Source: Larix kaempferi
Taxonomy: Eukaryota; Streptophyta; Pinopsida; Pinales; Pinaceae
Length of the DNA: 64,000 bases
Direction: 5' to 3'
Assembly: GCA_027924585.1 (NCBI GenBank)
Contig: BSBM01000186.1
Location: 2,604,001-2,668,000, forward strand
The translations under genes and the position numbers were made by a program. Under the pieces are notes generated by a model. It was not told the DNA's origin and made no database searches. It was given only the letters and a program-made list of their open reading frames with translations. Shown piece by piece: positions 11,354-24,000 of this stretch. The stretch's first letter is position 1. Each line of letters starts with the position of its first letter.

Positions 11354-12770
11354 TGTTGAATCCCCGGATGTGTAGGTTGCTAGAATGGGTTCCAAGGCTA
11401 GCAACAGAGGGTGAAAACCCAGACTGAAAGGATTCAAAAGAATATGCGCAAGAGCAATTCTATCCCCGACCTATTTGGTGTAGTTAACTCCCATGGATAC
11501 AAAGGCCTCCGTTGGAACTTATGGGTTTTGATCCTCAAAGGATCAATCTTCCTGTGAGGGAATATTAAAATTTCCTAACTCCAAAATGGATCTAAACCTA
11601 GAATAAATCTACCTTAAAGGAAATCTAAACTAAGTCATATCTAATATAAGAGAAGTGTTTTGACTGTATGTAGGATAACTTGTTTGATTTTAAATAAGTC
11701 ATTTCACCAACTTAACAGAAATGTAAAATTGGATCTTTCCTTATGACTTCAAAATACAATCAAGCAATGAAAATTAATTGATAATAGTTTAAAGATTATG
11801 TGCATGCAATATTATCCTGTAGTTCTTATGTTAATTGAAAAATTAACATGAATTAATAATTTATGTTAATCATTTGCAGAAATAGATAAATAATTTAATT
11901 AAATAAATTCAATTAAAACATAAAGATACACAGACCATGAATTAAGACAAATCCAAATCATAGATCAATGCATTAATGACTAATTGCAAAATCAAAACAG
12001 CATTCATTCAATATTTAAGGTGAAGAAATTAGATATCATCAAAGAAATTTGATAACATAGACAAAGAGGATTCCAAAAGAAACTAACTTTTATTCATCAA
12101 GTCTGCAAAAAATTACAAGATCTCAAGTGAAGCAGCATTTCTCCGGTCCTTCTCTGGTGATTTTCTCCCCCCCCTCCTACCCCATGAGACTTTTGTCCTT
12201 TAAATAATTATTACAAAATAGTTATAAAAGGAACAGGTTCCCATAAGAGAGGGATTACAAAATCAAGTTCCACTGCTAAATCATCTCTGCGAGCGATTAA
12301 TACTTAACAACTCCCAAAATTCCCAAAGGAATTCATTACATACATTCGGAGAAATATCCCATAGTGAATTGTGAAAAATAACAACAACCCACTAGATTCC
12401 CGCGAAAAATAACAAGGGAACAGAAATATCTTTCTTAGAAGATTCATGATGATCAACAATATCCTCAAAATCTGAAAAGTTGGCCACTTGTTCTTCCTTC
12501 AAAGGGATTGGTAGAGTGACAGGTACTTCATTGATTATAAAATCCTAGATAATGGTATCATCTCGATCAGCTGGTTTTTCAGTGATCTTCCTTCTATTCC
12601 TCTGAGGGAGCCATATGCACATGGATTGAATCTCAGAGTCCTCTTCTTCACTATCACTGCTTTCATCTGAAACACCTGCATCAAAAGGTGGCAACACAAG
12701 TTCTTGGTATAGAAGAGGCTGAAGTTCTTTCTCTTCACAATGGGCTATAGGGATTAGAGAATGAATTGTG
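11354..12770 (-). repeat. 5' LTR of element A (one edge only)
   Basis: The + strand starts tgttgaatcccc at 11,354, immediately beyond the primer-binding site, so this is the inner end of the 5' LTR of the minus-strand element. The far edge is not resolved; the composition changes near 12,770, where the GGTTA-rich region begins. A short pyrimidine run (ctccccccctcctacccc, near 12,165) lies inside. Confidence 0.4.
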
Positions 12771-12779
12771 AGGGTTTTG

Positions 12780-14250
12780 GGTAGAGGTTATAATCACTAT
12801 ATAATGAGTTTTTATGTTTTTTGGCATTACACATTTATGGACATATAGGTTATGATAAGTTTAATAATTACTTAGGTTATGATTTATAGGAGAAAAGGTA
12901 TATGGGTTAGGCTTTATAGGAATCATGGATTCATGGATTCAGTGTTATAGAAGTAGAGATATTTTGGGGTTAAGTGTTACAATTAACGACTTCAAGGATT
13001 AATATTTATGGGTTAGGAATTATAAATGTTATGTTTTTTAAAGTTTAAGGTTTGGAATTATAGAGATTATATGGATTACAAATTATAATGATTAGATGTT
13101 TTGAGTTATAGAGATTAAGGATTAGGGATAGTGATGGTCACAAGAGATATAAATTATGGATTAAATATGTTATTGTGGTTAAATGTTAGGCTTTATAGTT
13201 CTTATTGTTTATAGGGACTAATCGTGATAATGCTATTTTTTAAGGTGTAAAGGTCAACGCTAGGGTTTATAGATTATAAGTTCTTCTAGAGGATAAGGGT
13301 TAGGAATTAAAGTTTAGGGGGTTATGAAATTTAAGCGTTAAGAATTCAAGTTTATAAGGCTCAAGATTTGTATGGGGTGTAATGTTAATGACTATATGCA
13401 TAAGGTTTTAAGGGGTTTGATATTAAATATTAGAATCCATATAATAATTATGGGTGACATGCAATAGAAGCTTGATGTTATAGGTGTATTAAGTTAAGTC
13501 TTAGGTTAATAAGGCTTATAGGGGTTATAATTTACGAGTTAATATTTAAAAGGGTTAGGATTTATTCATGCTGGGGTCGAGGGTAATATGGGTTAGGGGT
13601 TAAGGGTCACATGGGTTATAGTAGTTAAGACTAATTTGAATTATGGGTTATGGGTCTTAGTGGTGAAACGATACAAGAGTTATTGAATTTAAAATCTTCA
13701 TAAATTAAAGTTGTTAAGGATAATTGAATTATAGGGGTTAGAATTCATAATTTTTTTATGCAGTAAAGAGATTTTGGTATAAGTTTTAAGAGGTCTAATA
13801 ATTATATGTGTTCATATTTTTTTTGATATTGGAATTACCGGTTATAAGTTTTAGAAGTTGTGTGGTTACAAATTATTGAAAATAAGAGTTCTAAAGTTTT
13901 GTCCTTATGTTTCATAAGAATTATAATGAGTAGGTTTGAGGGTTGTAAAATTTAGGTGTTATATGCATTAAGGGTTAATATTAAGGCTTATAGATATTAT
14001 TGGTTTAAAGATGCAATGATTTACGAACTTAAATATTTTAAAATGTGTAGGGTTTGTAAGGATTTTGTTTTAAGAGTTAGTGATTACAAAGTTATACGGA
14101 TTAAATGATATAGGGGTAAGAGTAGATGAGGATTATAAAGTTCATGTGTTCCATGGGTTGGGTGTTATAAGGGTTAAAGTATAGAAGTGTTATAAAGTAT
14201 AGGTGTTATAATAAGGCATATGTATATGCTCTAACTACTAAGTTAAGAGA
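12780..14250. repeat. Degenerate GGTTA / TTATAG-rich sequence
   Basis: For about 1.5 kb the + strand repeats variants of ggttatag, gggttagg, ttataggggtta and taagggtta with no fixed period and almost no C. It could be a decayed minisatellite or telomere-like (TTTAGGG-type) array. The units are too diverged for a consensus by eye. Confidence 0.45.
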
Positions 14251-16440
14251 TGTTATATCTTATGGTTCTTGAATAGAGAATTAACGAGGATCCTTTGTTA
14301 TAAAACTTTAAATATTGTGTATACACAATTGAACACTGAACTTGGTGCACATTAGGAGTGCTTATTTGGGAATGACCTCCCTCCATCTATTGCTAACACA
14401 ATGGAATCTTAGTTCCTAGCAACAAAAAAGGAAACATGTATCATGATACCATGCGAGAAAATTGTTTCCAAGCAATTTCTCAAAATGGTCCTACAGATAC
14501 ACTCGACATAATACATTTAATAATTACCCTGATGGCCTAATGTATACAATATAAATATACATTGAAAAAGCTTATCTTCAACATTATCCTAATTTAAATA
14601 TTCCAATTAAATGTTATATATAAAAAGAGAGGGAAGGATATCATTAACTATTAAAAATACCCTTACAAATTTACTTTTAAAAACATCCAAGAATCCAAAT
14701 ACTAACATTAAAATACACTAATAATAATTATAATCTAATAAAAATTTAATCTATTTCAACAACCAAAATAGAAAAATTCGATATGTTATATATCATAAAA
14801 TATATACAAAATCAATTCCAATCAAGCTCAATTGCTAATATTTTGTAAACTCAATTACCAATATATAATTTTAATCAAATTTAATTACTTAATGCGAACC
14901 CAATTACTCTCATATTGATAATTGGTTGTATCATTTCTAATCACACAAAAGATAAGTATTATTGAGTATACTAGAAAAGAGTACAAAATGTGAACATGAT
15001 CCTAGGTATTATATGATTATTATATGACATGTGTATTCACAATTAACAACCAATTTCTGCATGTGACGTCAAATTGGGATTGGTAAACTATATTACCATG
15101 ATAACGACCAACCAAGAACACTCAATCTAGTCTAGTTTTTGTGTCCCATCCTTACACATTTGGTTTGGAATTTTGAGGTAGAAAATGTATCCCAAAACAA
15201 AACATTTACTATCAAAACTATCTTTATAAGAACTAATATGATTCGATGATGTCAACCATAAGGGTAAATACATTTAGAGGGAAATGGCTAACACTATTTT
15301 TTTCTATTGTATTTTCAACTTATCCCGTTGTACATTTACTCATGAGTGTGAGTACTTGCTCAATGTGAAATTAAATTCCATATCCAACTAGTAGCTACTT
15401 GGCATAATATACCCTTTGTAGGAAAAAACTTGAAATGAATTAAACAAACATACATTTCCTCAATGAAGTACACAAACATAAACACTATAAATTATTTTCC
15501 TACATATGATTCCACCCAACAACTCTTGCAACAAAGTAACAAAGATCCATCCAACATGAGGAATAGAATATCGATTCAAGAGTTAATTGAATAGAGTGCT
15601 TCAATACTCATTTTTAACCATTTAACAACTTGTGCACAATGTGACCCTACTATGTAGGCTTGAGTGAAAATATGGTTTGGTAGAAAATATAGTGTGATTT
15701 TGAAATGGTTGAGTTTAATACCTTTGGAGTGTTCAAGCATCTCTCATTTTTGTCATCTCATGTCACTAAGGTAGGACTTCTCTATCAAGTAGAGATGAAA
15801 ACTTTGTTCTATGAACATTTTGGGTATGTTTTATATCAATGTTGCGCTAGAAATAAATATCCACTATGTGTCAAAATAATATTTTTAGAGTTTGATTAAA
15901 CTATGTTGGAAATAATTATAGTATCCAATAAATTTGGATTGTATTGTATATTTTCATTACCTCAAACCATATGATCACAGACATGCAAGAAAGGAGATCC
16001 AACCTAACTTTACAAAATTGAATTATAGGGAAAAAGAGTTTCAACTAAGGAATTGCAATGCCAATTGAGAATCTTAGTGATTATTTATATATTTATTTCA
16101 TTTATAAGGTTTTTTTGTTTTACAAAATAATTTTTTTATAGATATATTTAAAAAATTTAGAATTAAATAAATTAATGTTATATATGTATGTGAGATTAAT
16201 TAATTTTTCTATCAATTTTTTAACTTGTAATATATTTATTTTTAAATAAAATAAACAATTATTTCAATAAAAAATATCTTATTATATTATATGACATTCA
16301 TTTTATTATAATAAAAGTGCAAATAATTAAATTATTTATATCTTTTGTGAAAAAAATTTCATGATTATAATGAATTACTTAAATCTTTCATGATTATAAT
16401 GAATTACTTATTTAATAATCTAATATGTGAAAAATGTGAA
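14251..16440. other. AT-rich, no gene seen
   Basis: Strongly AT-rich with many homopolymer runs. A 22-bp direct repeat (tcatgattataatgaattac words) occurs near 16,360-16,410. No frame has coding character. Confidence 0.5.
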
Positions 16441-16545
16441 GTATACATAATTTACATTAAGTTAAGAGAAGAAGAAAAGCATGAATGATGCGAAAGTATA
16501 CATAATTTAGCTTAAGTTAAGAGAAGAAGAAAAGCATAAATGATA
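16441..16545. repeat. 55-bp tandem duplication
   Basis: The segment that starts gtatacataattta at 16,441 repeats at 16,496 with a few changes, including the purine-rich gagaagaagaaaagcat end. Confidence 0.85.
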
Positions 16546-16793
16546 ACCACATTATAATTCAACTAAAAAATAAAAATAATTAAATAAGTTAATTAAAGAT
16601 ATAGGTTACCAAAATTTGACTAAATTATTTTAAAATCAAATTAATAAATAACATAAAATCATTATCTTGTGGTAATATTATTTATAGTTTATTATCATAA
16701 TTGTTTAAGAAGTTAATTGTTATTCCTAGGGTTTCAAAATATGCACATGGAGAGTTGTCCACGTCAATCTGAAAAGCATGCCAAGTAGATCAT

Positions 16794-16972
16794 GTTATAT
16801 GATAACGGCTACTCTTAATCCAAAACGGCAATGTCGATTTATGAAAGAAAAAATCCTTTAATGGAATGGTATCCAAGGGTGATGTTATATGATAACGGCT
16901 ACTCTTATCCAAAACGGCAATGTTGATTTATGAAATAAAAAATCCTTTAATGGAATGGTATCCAAGGGTGAG
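16794..16972. repeat. 90-bp tandem duplication
   Basis: The segment that starts gttatatgataacggctac at 16,794 repeats at 16,884 with a one-base deletion and a few substitutions. Both copies end in gaatggtatccaagggtga. Confidence 0.9.
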
Positions 16973-17464
16973 CGTACAATTTGAAATTCAAACAATTAGG
17001 GTAAATTGTAATTTCTTGAAAACGCTTTTATTGTTATTGCCTTTCCGATCTGGCAGATTTGGAAGTCGGGGGGAGATATTAGTGGCTCCATGGATGCAGC
17101 TACTGTTGGAGAGAGGAGGCTAGGGTTTCTGTGTTCGCAGCTCCATATAGTGCTCTACCATATTTGGGAGCTAATTCCATGGTTCCCGTCTATGCCTTGC
17201 TTTCTCTGAGGCAGGTCCAAATGGAAGCTCGAAAGGAGGTTATGATGTAGGTCCCCTTGTCATCAGCACTGATGAGATGCGAGATAACTTCAACGTTAAC
17301 CCCAGATACGATATGATAAAGTTTGTGACAGATGATGGAAAGGCATGTACCGGCAGACGAGGCTTATCGTCCCTGGATCAATTATGCCCAACAGCTGTAT
17401 TTACGTTGTATCCTCGTCTTCTTGCAATCCATCCTCCCGAAGAAAGAAAGAAAGATTGACAAAG

Positions 17465-17856
17465 ATGAGCATCGCTAGCGCCGTCCCTGCACCGGAGGAG
17501 GATACATTGGATCATGGCTCGTAAAGACTCTGCTGGGGAATGGCTACACCGTGCATGCCACTATCAGAGATCCAGGAAACCCATCAAAGCATTCATGCCT
17601 CCTCTCTCTCCCAGGAGCCCACGAGAGGCTTCGCCTTTTCAGAGCAGATCTGTGCGACGAAGAGAGCTTCGATCTTGCCATCCATGGCTGCCACGGCGTC
17701 TTTCATGTGGTCACTCCGACAGATTTCGGTGGTGGTGGTGTCGTCATCTCATCCAAGAAATTATTAGATTTGGGATTCAAATATAAATACAGTCTGGACC
17801 AGATTATTGATGACAGCCTCAAATATTTTCAGAAACTGGGCATACTCATTCACTGA
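17465..17856 (+). pseudogene. DFR-like (SDR108E family) reductase fragment with its middle deleted
   Basis: From ATG at 17,465 the sequence begins MSIASAV. After a small frameshift near 17,485 it reads [19 protein letters not shown], the NADPH-binding glycine-rich loop of dihydroflavonol 4-reductase / anthocyanidin reductase / vestitone reductase-type enzymes. It continues through [24 protein letters not shown] and [14 protein letters not shown]. Directly after a short run of Gly codons it becomes [20 protein letters not shown] and KYFQKLGIL, the characteristic C-terminus of the same family, then a stop at 17,854. Roughly 200 residues of the middle, including the catalytic YxxxK, are missing. 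No intron interrupts the N-terminal part, which suggests a processed copy or an exon-fused deletion. It cannot be an active reductase. Confidence 0.8.
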
Positions 17857-17952
17857 CAACCTGGACTTAATTTCATCACGATATTAAGGAATCATTGGCA
17901 GGGTAGAATATGTCCAGTTTTATGAGCAATGTTGTTTGATGATGGAAAGCCA

Positions 17953-18581
17953 GTGGAGGAGGAGGTTTGCCTGCAGACTGAAGTGAGACCCATTCCACCC
18001 CACATTCAAACTGGTTGCGGGCACAGAAGAGAAGCTTTGGATGGTCTATTTCGCTGACACTTGCACTCTCAAGGCATATCCCCACTCAGACTTACGCCCA
18101 CCTCAACAATGGCTCGAGGAAACTGGATCTTGGCGCCTCAGATTGCGGGCACGGAAGAGAACCTTTGGATGGTCTACTTCCCTGACACTTGCACTCTCAA
18201 GGCATATCCCCACTCAGACTTACGCCCACCTCAACAATGGCTCGAGGAAACTGGATCTTGGCGCCTCAGTTTCTGTTCTGATACCCATTTACCTGGGCTT
18301 TGTTGGGCGTAATAATTCATAGAGGATTTCGTAATCATCGTTGGTAGCGTGGATTTCTGTCACTTATTTCAGAAGCTCCGGCAGAGATCATATAACGTCT
18401 GCCATTGGAGGAGGAGGTTTGCCTGCAGACTGAAGTGGGACCCATTCCACCCCACATTCAAACCAGTTGCGGGCACGGAAGAGAAGCTATGGATGGTCTA
18501 CTTCGCTTCAAGGCATATCCCCACTCAGACTTACGCCCACCTCAACAATGGCTCCGAGGAAACTGGATCTTGGCGCCTCAG
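17953..18581. repeat. About 450-bp duplicated segment with an internal 128-bp tandem repeat
   Basis: The stretch that begins gaggaggtttgcctgcagac near 17,958 recurs near 18,410 (offset 452 bp). Inside it a 128-bp unit starting ttgcgggcac is tandemly repeated at 18,015 and 18,143. A third copy at 18,467-18,581 lacks about 14 bp. Frames across it show GTEEKLWMVYF and LRPPQQWLEE-like text in all three copies, possibly exon-derived, but no family is recognised. Confidence 0.85.
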
Positions 18582-18807
18582 GTTCTGTTCTTAGCATATG
18601 TCTGATACCCATAATAATTCATATGTCTGATTGAAAAAAAAATTTAAATATTCTCTTAAAGGAGGGTTTCTAATGCACGCAAATCCGCTATGAAATCCCC
18701 CGCAGTGCTCAGGCTCTCTGCCAGTTGCTTATCAACTCTCCAATGTCCACCCGCGGCCCCGCCTTCTCTCCCAAAATCTGGTGTCGAGAAGGCTTCCTAA
18801 ATTTAAT

Positions 18808-19297
18808 CTTCCAAGGCGTTGGAATGTCTGATTACAGAACCTGTGGAGAACGGACGAGGAGGAGATCATCAGGTAGGTATCTCTCTGACTTCGCCTATAC
18901 TATTATTATGTTCGATTTATGTGAAATTGGGTTCGATTAAAGTGGAATTATTATGTTCGATTTATGTGAGATTGGGTTCGATTAAAGTGGAATTATTATG
19001 TTCGATTTATGTGAGATTGGGTTCGATTAAAGTGGAATCAGGTTAAAATTTTAGATGAATTTAAAGTCTCACGAAACTTTGATCAGAAAGGCTATTAGTT
19101 ATAAGTTTGTGCTATTTCTATTTCATATAGGGTTTCATCAATGGCCTGTGATAAACCCACCATATATGTGGAGAATGGTGACGGGGTTGGCGATGTACTG
19201 GAGCCCCGAAATGTAATCGTAGCCAGCTCTTCCAAGGCTTGAAATGTAGGATTACAGAACCGGTGGAGAACGGACGAGGAGGAGATCATCAGGTAGG
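18808..19297. repeat. 70-bp direct repeat pair with 45-bp triplicate between
   Basis: A segment ending in gagaacggacgaggaggaga tcatcag-gtagg occurs at 18,808-18,879 and again at 19,228-19,297 (offset 420 bp). Between them, a 45-bp unit starting ttcgatttatgtgaaattgg is repeated three times from 18,911 (18,911, 18,956 and 19,001). The repeated cag-gtagg end resembles a splice donor, so these may be copies of an exon edge. Confidence 0.85.
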
Positions 19298-19299
19298 AA

Positions 19300-21040
19300 C
19301 TTCGCCTATACTATGGGTTAAAGTAGAATTGGGTTCGATTAATATGAAAATAGGTTAAATTTTTAGATGAGTTTAAAGTCTTTTTCCACTACAAATTGGC
19401 CTTAAAAATGAACCAAAATTTTCGAATCACATACTTTATGAAAATTGTTCCATACTTAGATTGATCCACCGAGCTTTTTTTTACTCTCACATTGAACAAT
19501 TATTTTAAACATTTTTAAGCCAACAAAATAATGAATCTATTGTTTAAAAGGGACGTGCAGATTTTCCATATATGTTACCTAAAAAACCATTAATACCTTT
19601 CTTTAGTTATGGATTTCTTCCATTAAAAACAGTTCTTCCACAACCAAATTACTGTAAATGCTTTCTTGAAGAATACCAAACATATGGCTGATTGTATATG
19701 CTGTGATATGTATTAAGAAAATCAGTTATAAGTTTTTTCTATTTCCATTTCATATAGTGAAAAGCTTGTTAATGTTTGACTGATTTCATATATGTTATTT
19801 GGTTTGTTGATTTTGTGGAGTGATGAATGGGTATTTGTCCAATAGGTATGAGAAGGGTTGCATAACATGTGTCAATTTTTTTCATATGATTGGCTGAGCA
19901 AACAGAAGGGACTTCTCCATTCTATGTTGGATGATGGACACATAAAGGTAGGTATTTACCATGATTTGCCTAAATGAAAGAAAATAAATGAATAAGTAGA
20001 TTAATAATAGATTATTTTGTTCTAGTTACTTTGATAACTTAATTTTTTTTATTTTTTAGATAAGAAAATTTTTATGATATTCTTTAAATTATTTAATTCA
20101 ATTTAATTTTTTTAGAATTTTTTTTAAATTAAATTATATATATCTATATCTATCTGTCTATCTATATATATATAATCCCTACGTGGTTATGGTCTTAAAT
20201 CTTAAAACCTTTACGTGATCAAAGAATGGTTGAAGATGCTGGTTGGTTAGTAGTAGAGTTTTGGTACTGTAGAGTTCTTTACATATTTGATTTTTTAAAC
20301 AATTTTTATAGTTTATTATTTTGTAGTTAATTTTAACTTATTTTTATATTTTATACATTTTTGTTAAAAAGTAACAATTGATTTTTTATTATTTTTTTCT
20401 TTATTTTGGAAAAACTTGTTATTAAATTATTCGAAATGCTAAATTTAGAAATAATTAATTAAAAATTAATTTTAGCATGTTTTTTATACATGATTTTGTT
20501 TTTTTAAGTTAGACATGTAGTGGGATGTTTTTTATTACATAATTTTGTTTTTTTAAGTTAGATATGTAGTTGGAAATAGAGTAATAATTAGAATGAGAGT
20601 AGTATTATTGTTTTAATTTTTATTTAATTTAGTTATCTTGAAATCTCTCTTTATTATATTATTAGAATTTATTTAGTTTTTGTTTTTTAAGTTAGTCATA
20701 TGATTGGAAAAACAGTGACTATTAGAATGAAAGTAGTATTTTTTTTTTATAATTTTTATTGGAAATAACTTAGTTCTCTTGAAATATTTTTATTATATTT
20801 TTTGAATTTATTTAGTTGATGGATATGGCTAGTTGTTATTATTTATGGATGTAATATTTAAGAACATGGATTGTAAGATATAAATATGTAGGTTTTTAAT
20901 ATATGTTTTAATGAAAATATTACTAATAGATGTGCACATATAAAGTATATTAAAATTATGAGTATATGATTTTTCTTTCTTTCTTATAATGTTATTTATT
21001 TATATTATTATAGTATAGCACTTTTATATATTTTTATTGC
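19300..21040. other. AT-rich, T-rich; no gene seen
   Basis: Long T-rich runs, a TATC/TATA microsatellite at about 20,136-20,177, and a degenerate tandem duplication of about 130 bp (20,560-20,818) with shared words such as aagttag and attagaatga. Nothing coding. Confidence 0.5.
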
Positions 21041-21045
21041 AATCG

Positions 21046-24000
21046 ATCTTAAAGAGGGGTGTAGAAGAGAGGGGACAAAGGAAGGGAAGAAGCATTTAAG
21101 AGGAATATAAGGGTAACTAAGGGAGTTTTGGAGTGGTAAAGGAGGAGAAAATGGGGAGAGGAAGAGGGCATAGGAATAAAGAAAAACATATGAAGATGTT
21201 GGGTTATAGAAGCACTAGGTAGGAAGGGGGAGAGGAGGAGGAGCGGGGGGGAGGGGAGTAGGAGCGGGAGGGGAGGATGTGGGGAGGAAGTAGAGGGATG
21301 GGGAGGGGAGGAGGAGGAGCAAGAAGGGGGATGGGGAGAGGCAGAGAGGGGAGGGGCAGGGGAGGAGGAGGAGGAGTTGACGAGAGGGGAGGGGAAGGGA
21401 AGGTGGATGGGTGGGAGGAGGGGCATAGGGGAGGGGAGGGGAGGGGAGGGGAGGGGAGGGAAGTGGGGTGAGGATGGAGAGATAGGGGTTGGAAAGGAGG
21501 GAGAGGGTGGAGGGTGACGGTGAGGTGGGGGGGAGGGAAAGGAAGGAAAGGAGGAGGGAGAGTGGAAGGGAGATTGGAGGAGGAGGAGGGAGGCAGGGGG
21601 AGGTAGGTGAGGAGGAAGAGAGGAGGAGGTGGGGAGGAAGGAGGCAGAGGAGGAGGAGGGGAGGGGGGAAGGAGGAGGAGGATGGAGATGAGGAGGAGGA
21701 GGAGCAAGGGAGGGGAGGGAGGGAGGGAGGAAGAGGAGGGTGGAAGGATGAGATGGGGGAGGGGAGGGGATATAATAGGGAGAGGGAGGGGAGGCATATA
21801 TAAGGAGGAGGAGGGAGGGAGGGAGGGAGGGAGGGAGGGAGGGGAGTGGGGTGAGGATGGAGAGATAGGGGTTTTAATGAGGGAGAGGGTTGGGGGGGAG
21901 GGTAGTGTAGGGTGAGGTGGGGGGAGGGAAAGGAAGGAAATGAGGAGGGATAGTAGAAGGGGGATTGGAGGAGGAGGGGGGAGGGGGGAGGAGGAGGGCG
22001 ATGAGGAGGAAGGGATGGGAGGTGGGGCGGTGGGGGGGGGGGGGGTGATGGAGAGTAGGAGAGGAAAATGGGGAGAGGAGGAGGTGGGGAGGAAGGATGG
22101 AAAGGAGGATAGGAGAAAGAGGGGGATGGATAAGTGGGAGGTGGAGGTGTAGGAGAAAGAGGGGGATGAGGAAGATGAGGAGGAGGAGGACTAAGGGGAG
22201 GTGGTGGAAGTGAGTGAGGAGTGGGAGGGAGATGGTGGGGTGTAGAGGGGAGGAGGAGGGGGCGAGGGGTCAAAGATACTGGAGGAGAGGGGAGGTGGGA
22301 GGAGGGGGAAGGTGAGGTAGAGGGAGAGGGCGAGGAGTAGGAGGAGGGGGAGATGATGAGTTAGGGGGGAAGGGGGAAGGGATGGGAAGGAGACTAAGAA
22401 CAGTAGGAGGAGGTTGGAGGAGGAGGGGGGAAGGATGGGAGGGGAGGGTAGAGGGGGGATAGGTGGTGGAAATGAGCGAGAGGGTGGGGGGGTAGGGAAG
22501 GGTGAGGTGGGATGATGGAAAGGAAGGAAATAAGGAGGGAGAGTGGAAGGGGGATTGGAGGAGGAGTATCAGGAGCAAGGGGCAGGTGGGAGGTGAGGAG
22601 AAAGGGATGGGAGCTGGGGAGGGGGAAGAAAGCTAGGAGAGGAAAATGCAGAGAGGAGGATGTGGGGAGGAAGGAGGGAGAGGAGGAGAAGGGGAGGGGG
22701 GAAGGAGGAGGAGGAGGGAGGCGAGGAGGAGGAGGAAAGAGAGAGGAGGATGGGGAGAGGAGGAGGGGGAAGGGATGGAGGGGGGAGGGATGGGAGGGGG
22801 ACAAGGAAAGGGAGGGAAGGGGAGAGGATGGGATAGGGAGAGGGAGGGGAGTGGGGGGTATGAGGAGGAGATAGGGGAGGGAGTGGGAGAGAGGGAATAG
22901 TAGGAGGAGGGGAGGGGTAGGTGGAGATAGGGAGAAAAGGGGAAGGGGCAGAGGAAGGGAGAGGAAGAGATTGGGAGAGTGGGAGGAAGGGGAGAGGAAG
23001 GCAGAGGTGTAGGAGAAAGAGGGGGATGAGGAAGATGAGGAGGAGGGAGACTAAGGGGAGGTGTTGGAAAGGGATGAGGAGTGGGAGGGGGAGGGGGATT
23101 GGAGGGGAGATGAGGGATGGGGAAGAGGATAGGAGAGTTGGAGGAGGAGGAGGGGAGGGGTGAAGGAGAGAAGAGGGGAGGGTAGAGGGGAGGAGGGGAG
23201 AGATGAGGGAGAGGTAGAGGGGGAGGAGTAGGAGGAGGGCGAAGGGATCCGAAGGGGGATGGGAAGGAGACTAAGAAGAGGAGGAGGAGGAGGTGAAAGG
23301 AGTGGGTACTTAGGGGGAGGGGGGAGGAGGGGGAAGGAAAGGTGAAGGATGGGGAGAGGAGGAGGATGAGGGAGGTAGGAACAAGGATGGGGGTTAAAGG
23401 GGAGGGGTGGGTTAAAGGGGGGATCAGGTTTGTGGAGGCAGTGGGGCAGGAGGAGTGGGGGAGGGCAGGGCAAGGTAGGGGAAGGGGAGGGGAGGGTAGG
23501 GGGAAGGTGGGGGGAGGAGTAGAGTTGGGGAGGATGGCATAAGAAGAAAAGGAGAAGGATGAGGAGGGGAGAGGGAAGAGGGGATGGGAATGAAGTGGAG
23601 GGGAAGGGGTGGAAGTTAAAGGGGGAAGGGGAGGAGGAGTAAGAGGAGCACAGCAAGTGAAGGGTAGAGGGAAAGGGGGAAGAGGAGGGATTGGAGGAGG
23701 AGAGGACAAGAAGGAGGGGAGGGGGGTGAGGAGAGGACAGGGAGTGGAGGTTCAAGGATAGGAGAGGGGAGAGGGGAGTGGGAGGGAGAGTTAGGGAGAA
23801 GGATTCCAAGAGGATATGTGGAGGGGGAGGAATATCAAGGGGGGGGAGGGGATATGGTAGAGGAGGAGGAAGTGGGGTGGAGGGGAGGGGGAAAGGGGGA
23901 GGAGAATGGGGAGGGTAGGGTAGGGGAGGGTAAATGGGAGACGGGGAGGCAGAGGATGATGGGAGGGGAAGGGGATTTGAAGAGAGGAGAGGGTATAGGG

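Noticed and set aside
17277-17459. 60-codon frame just before the reductase fragment
   Set aside because: It reads DNFNVNPRYDMIKFVTDDG and looks somewhat protein-like, but no family is recognised and nothing supports a separate gene, so it is left out of the features.
17514-17786. 90-codon frame overlapping the reductase fragment
   Set aside because: The frame that gives [10 protein letters not shown] and [12 protein letters not shown] is clearly the ancestral one; this is its shadow.
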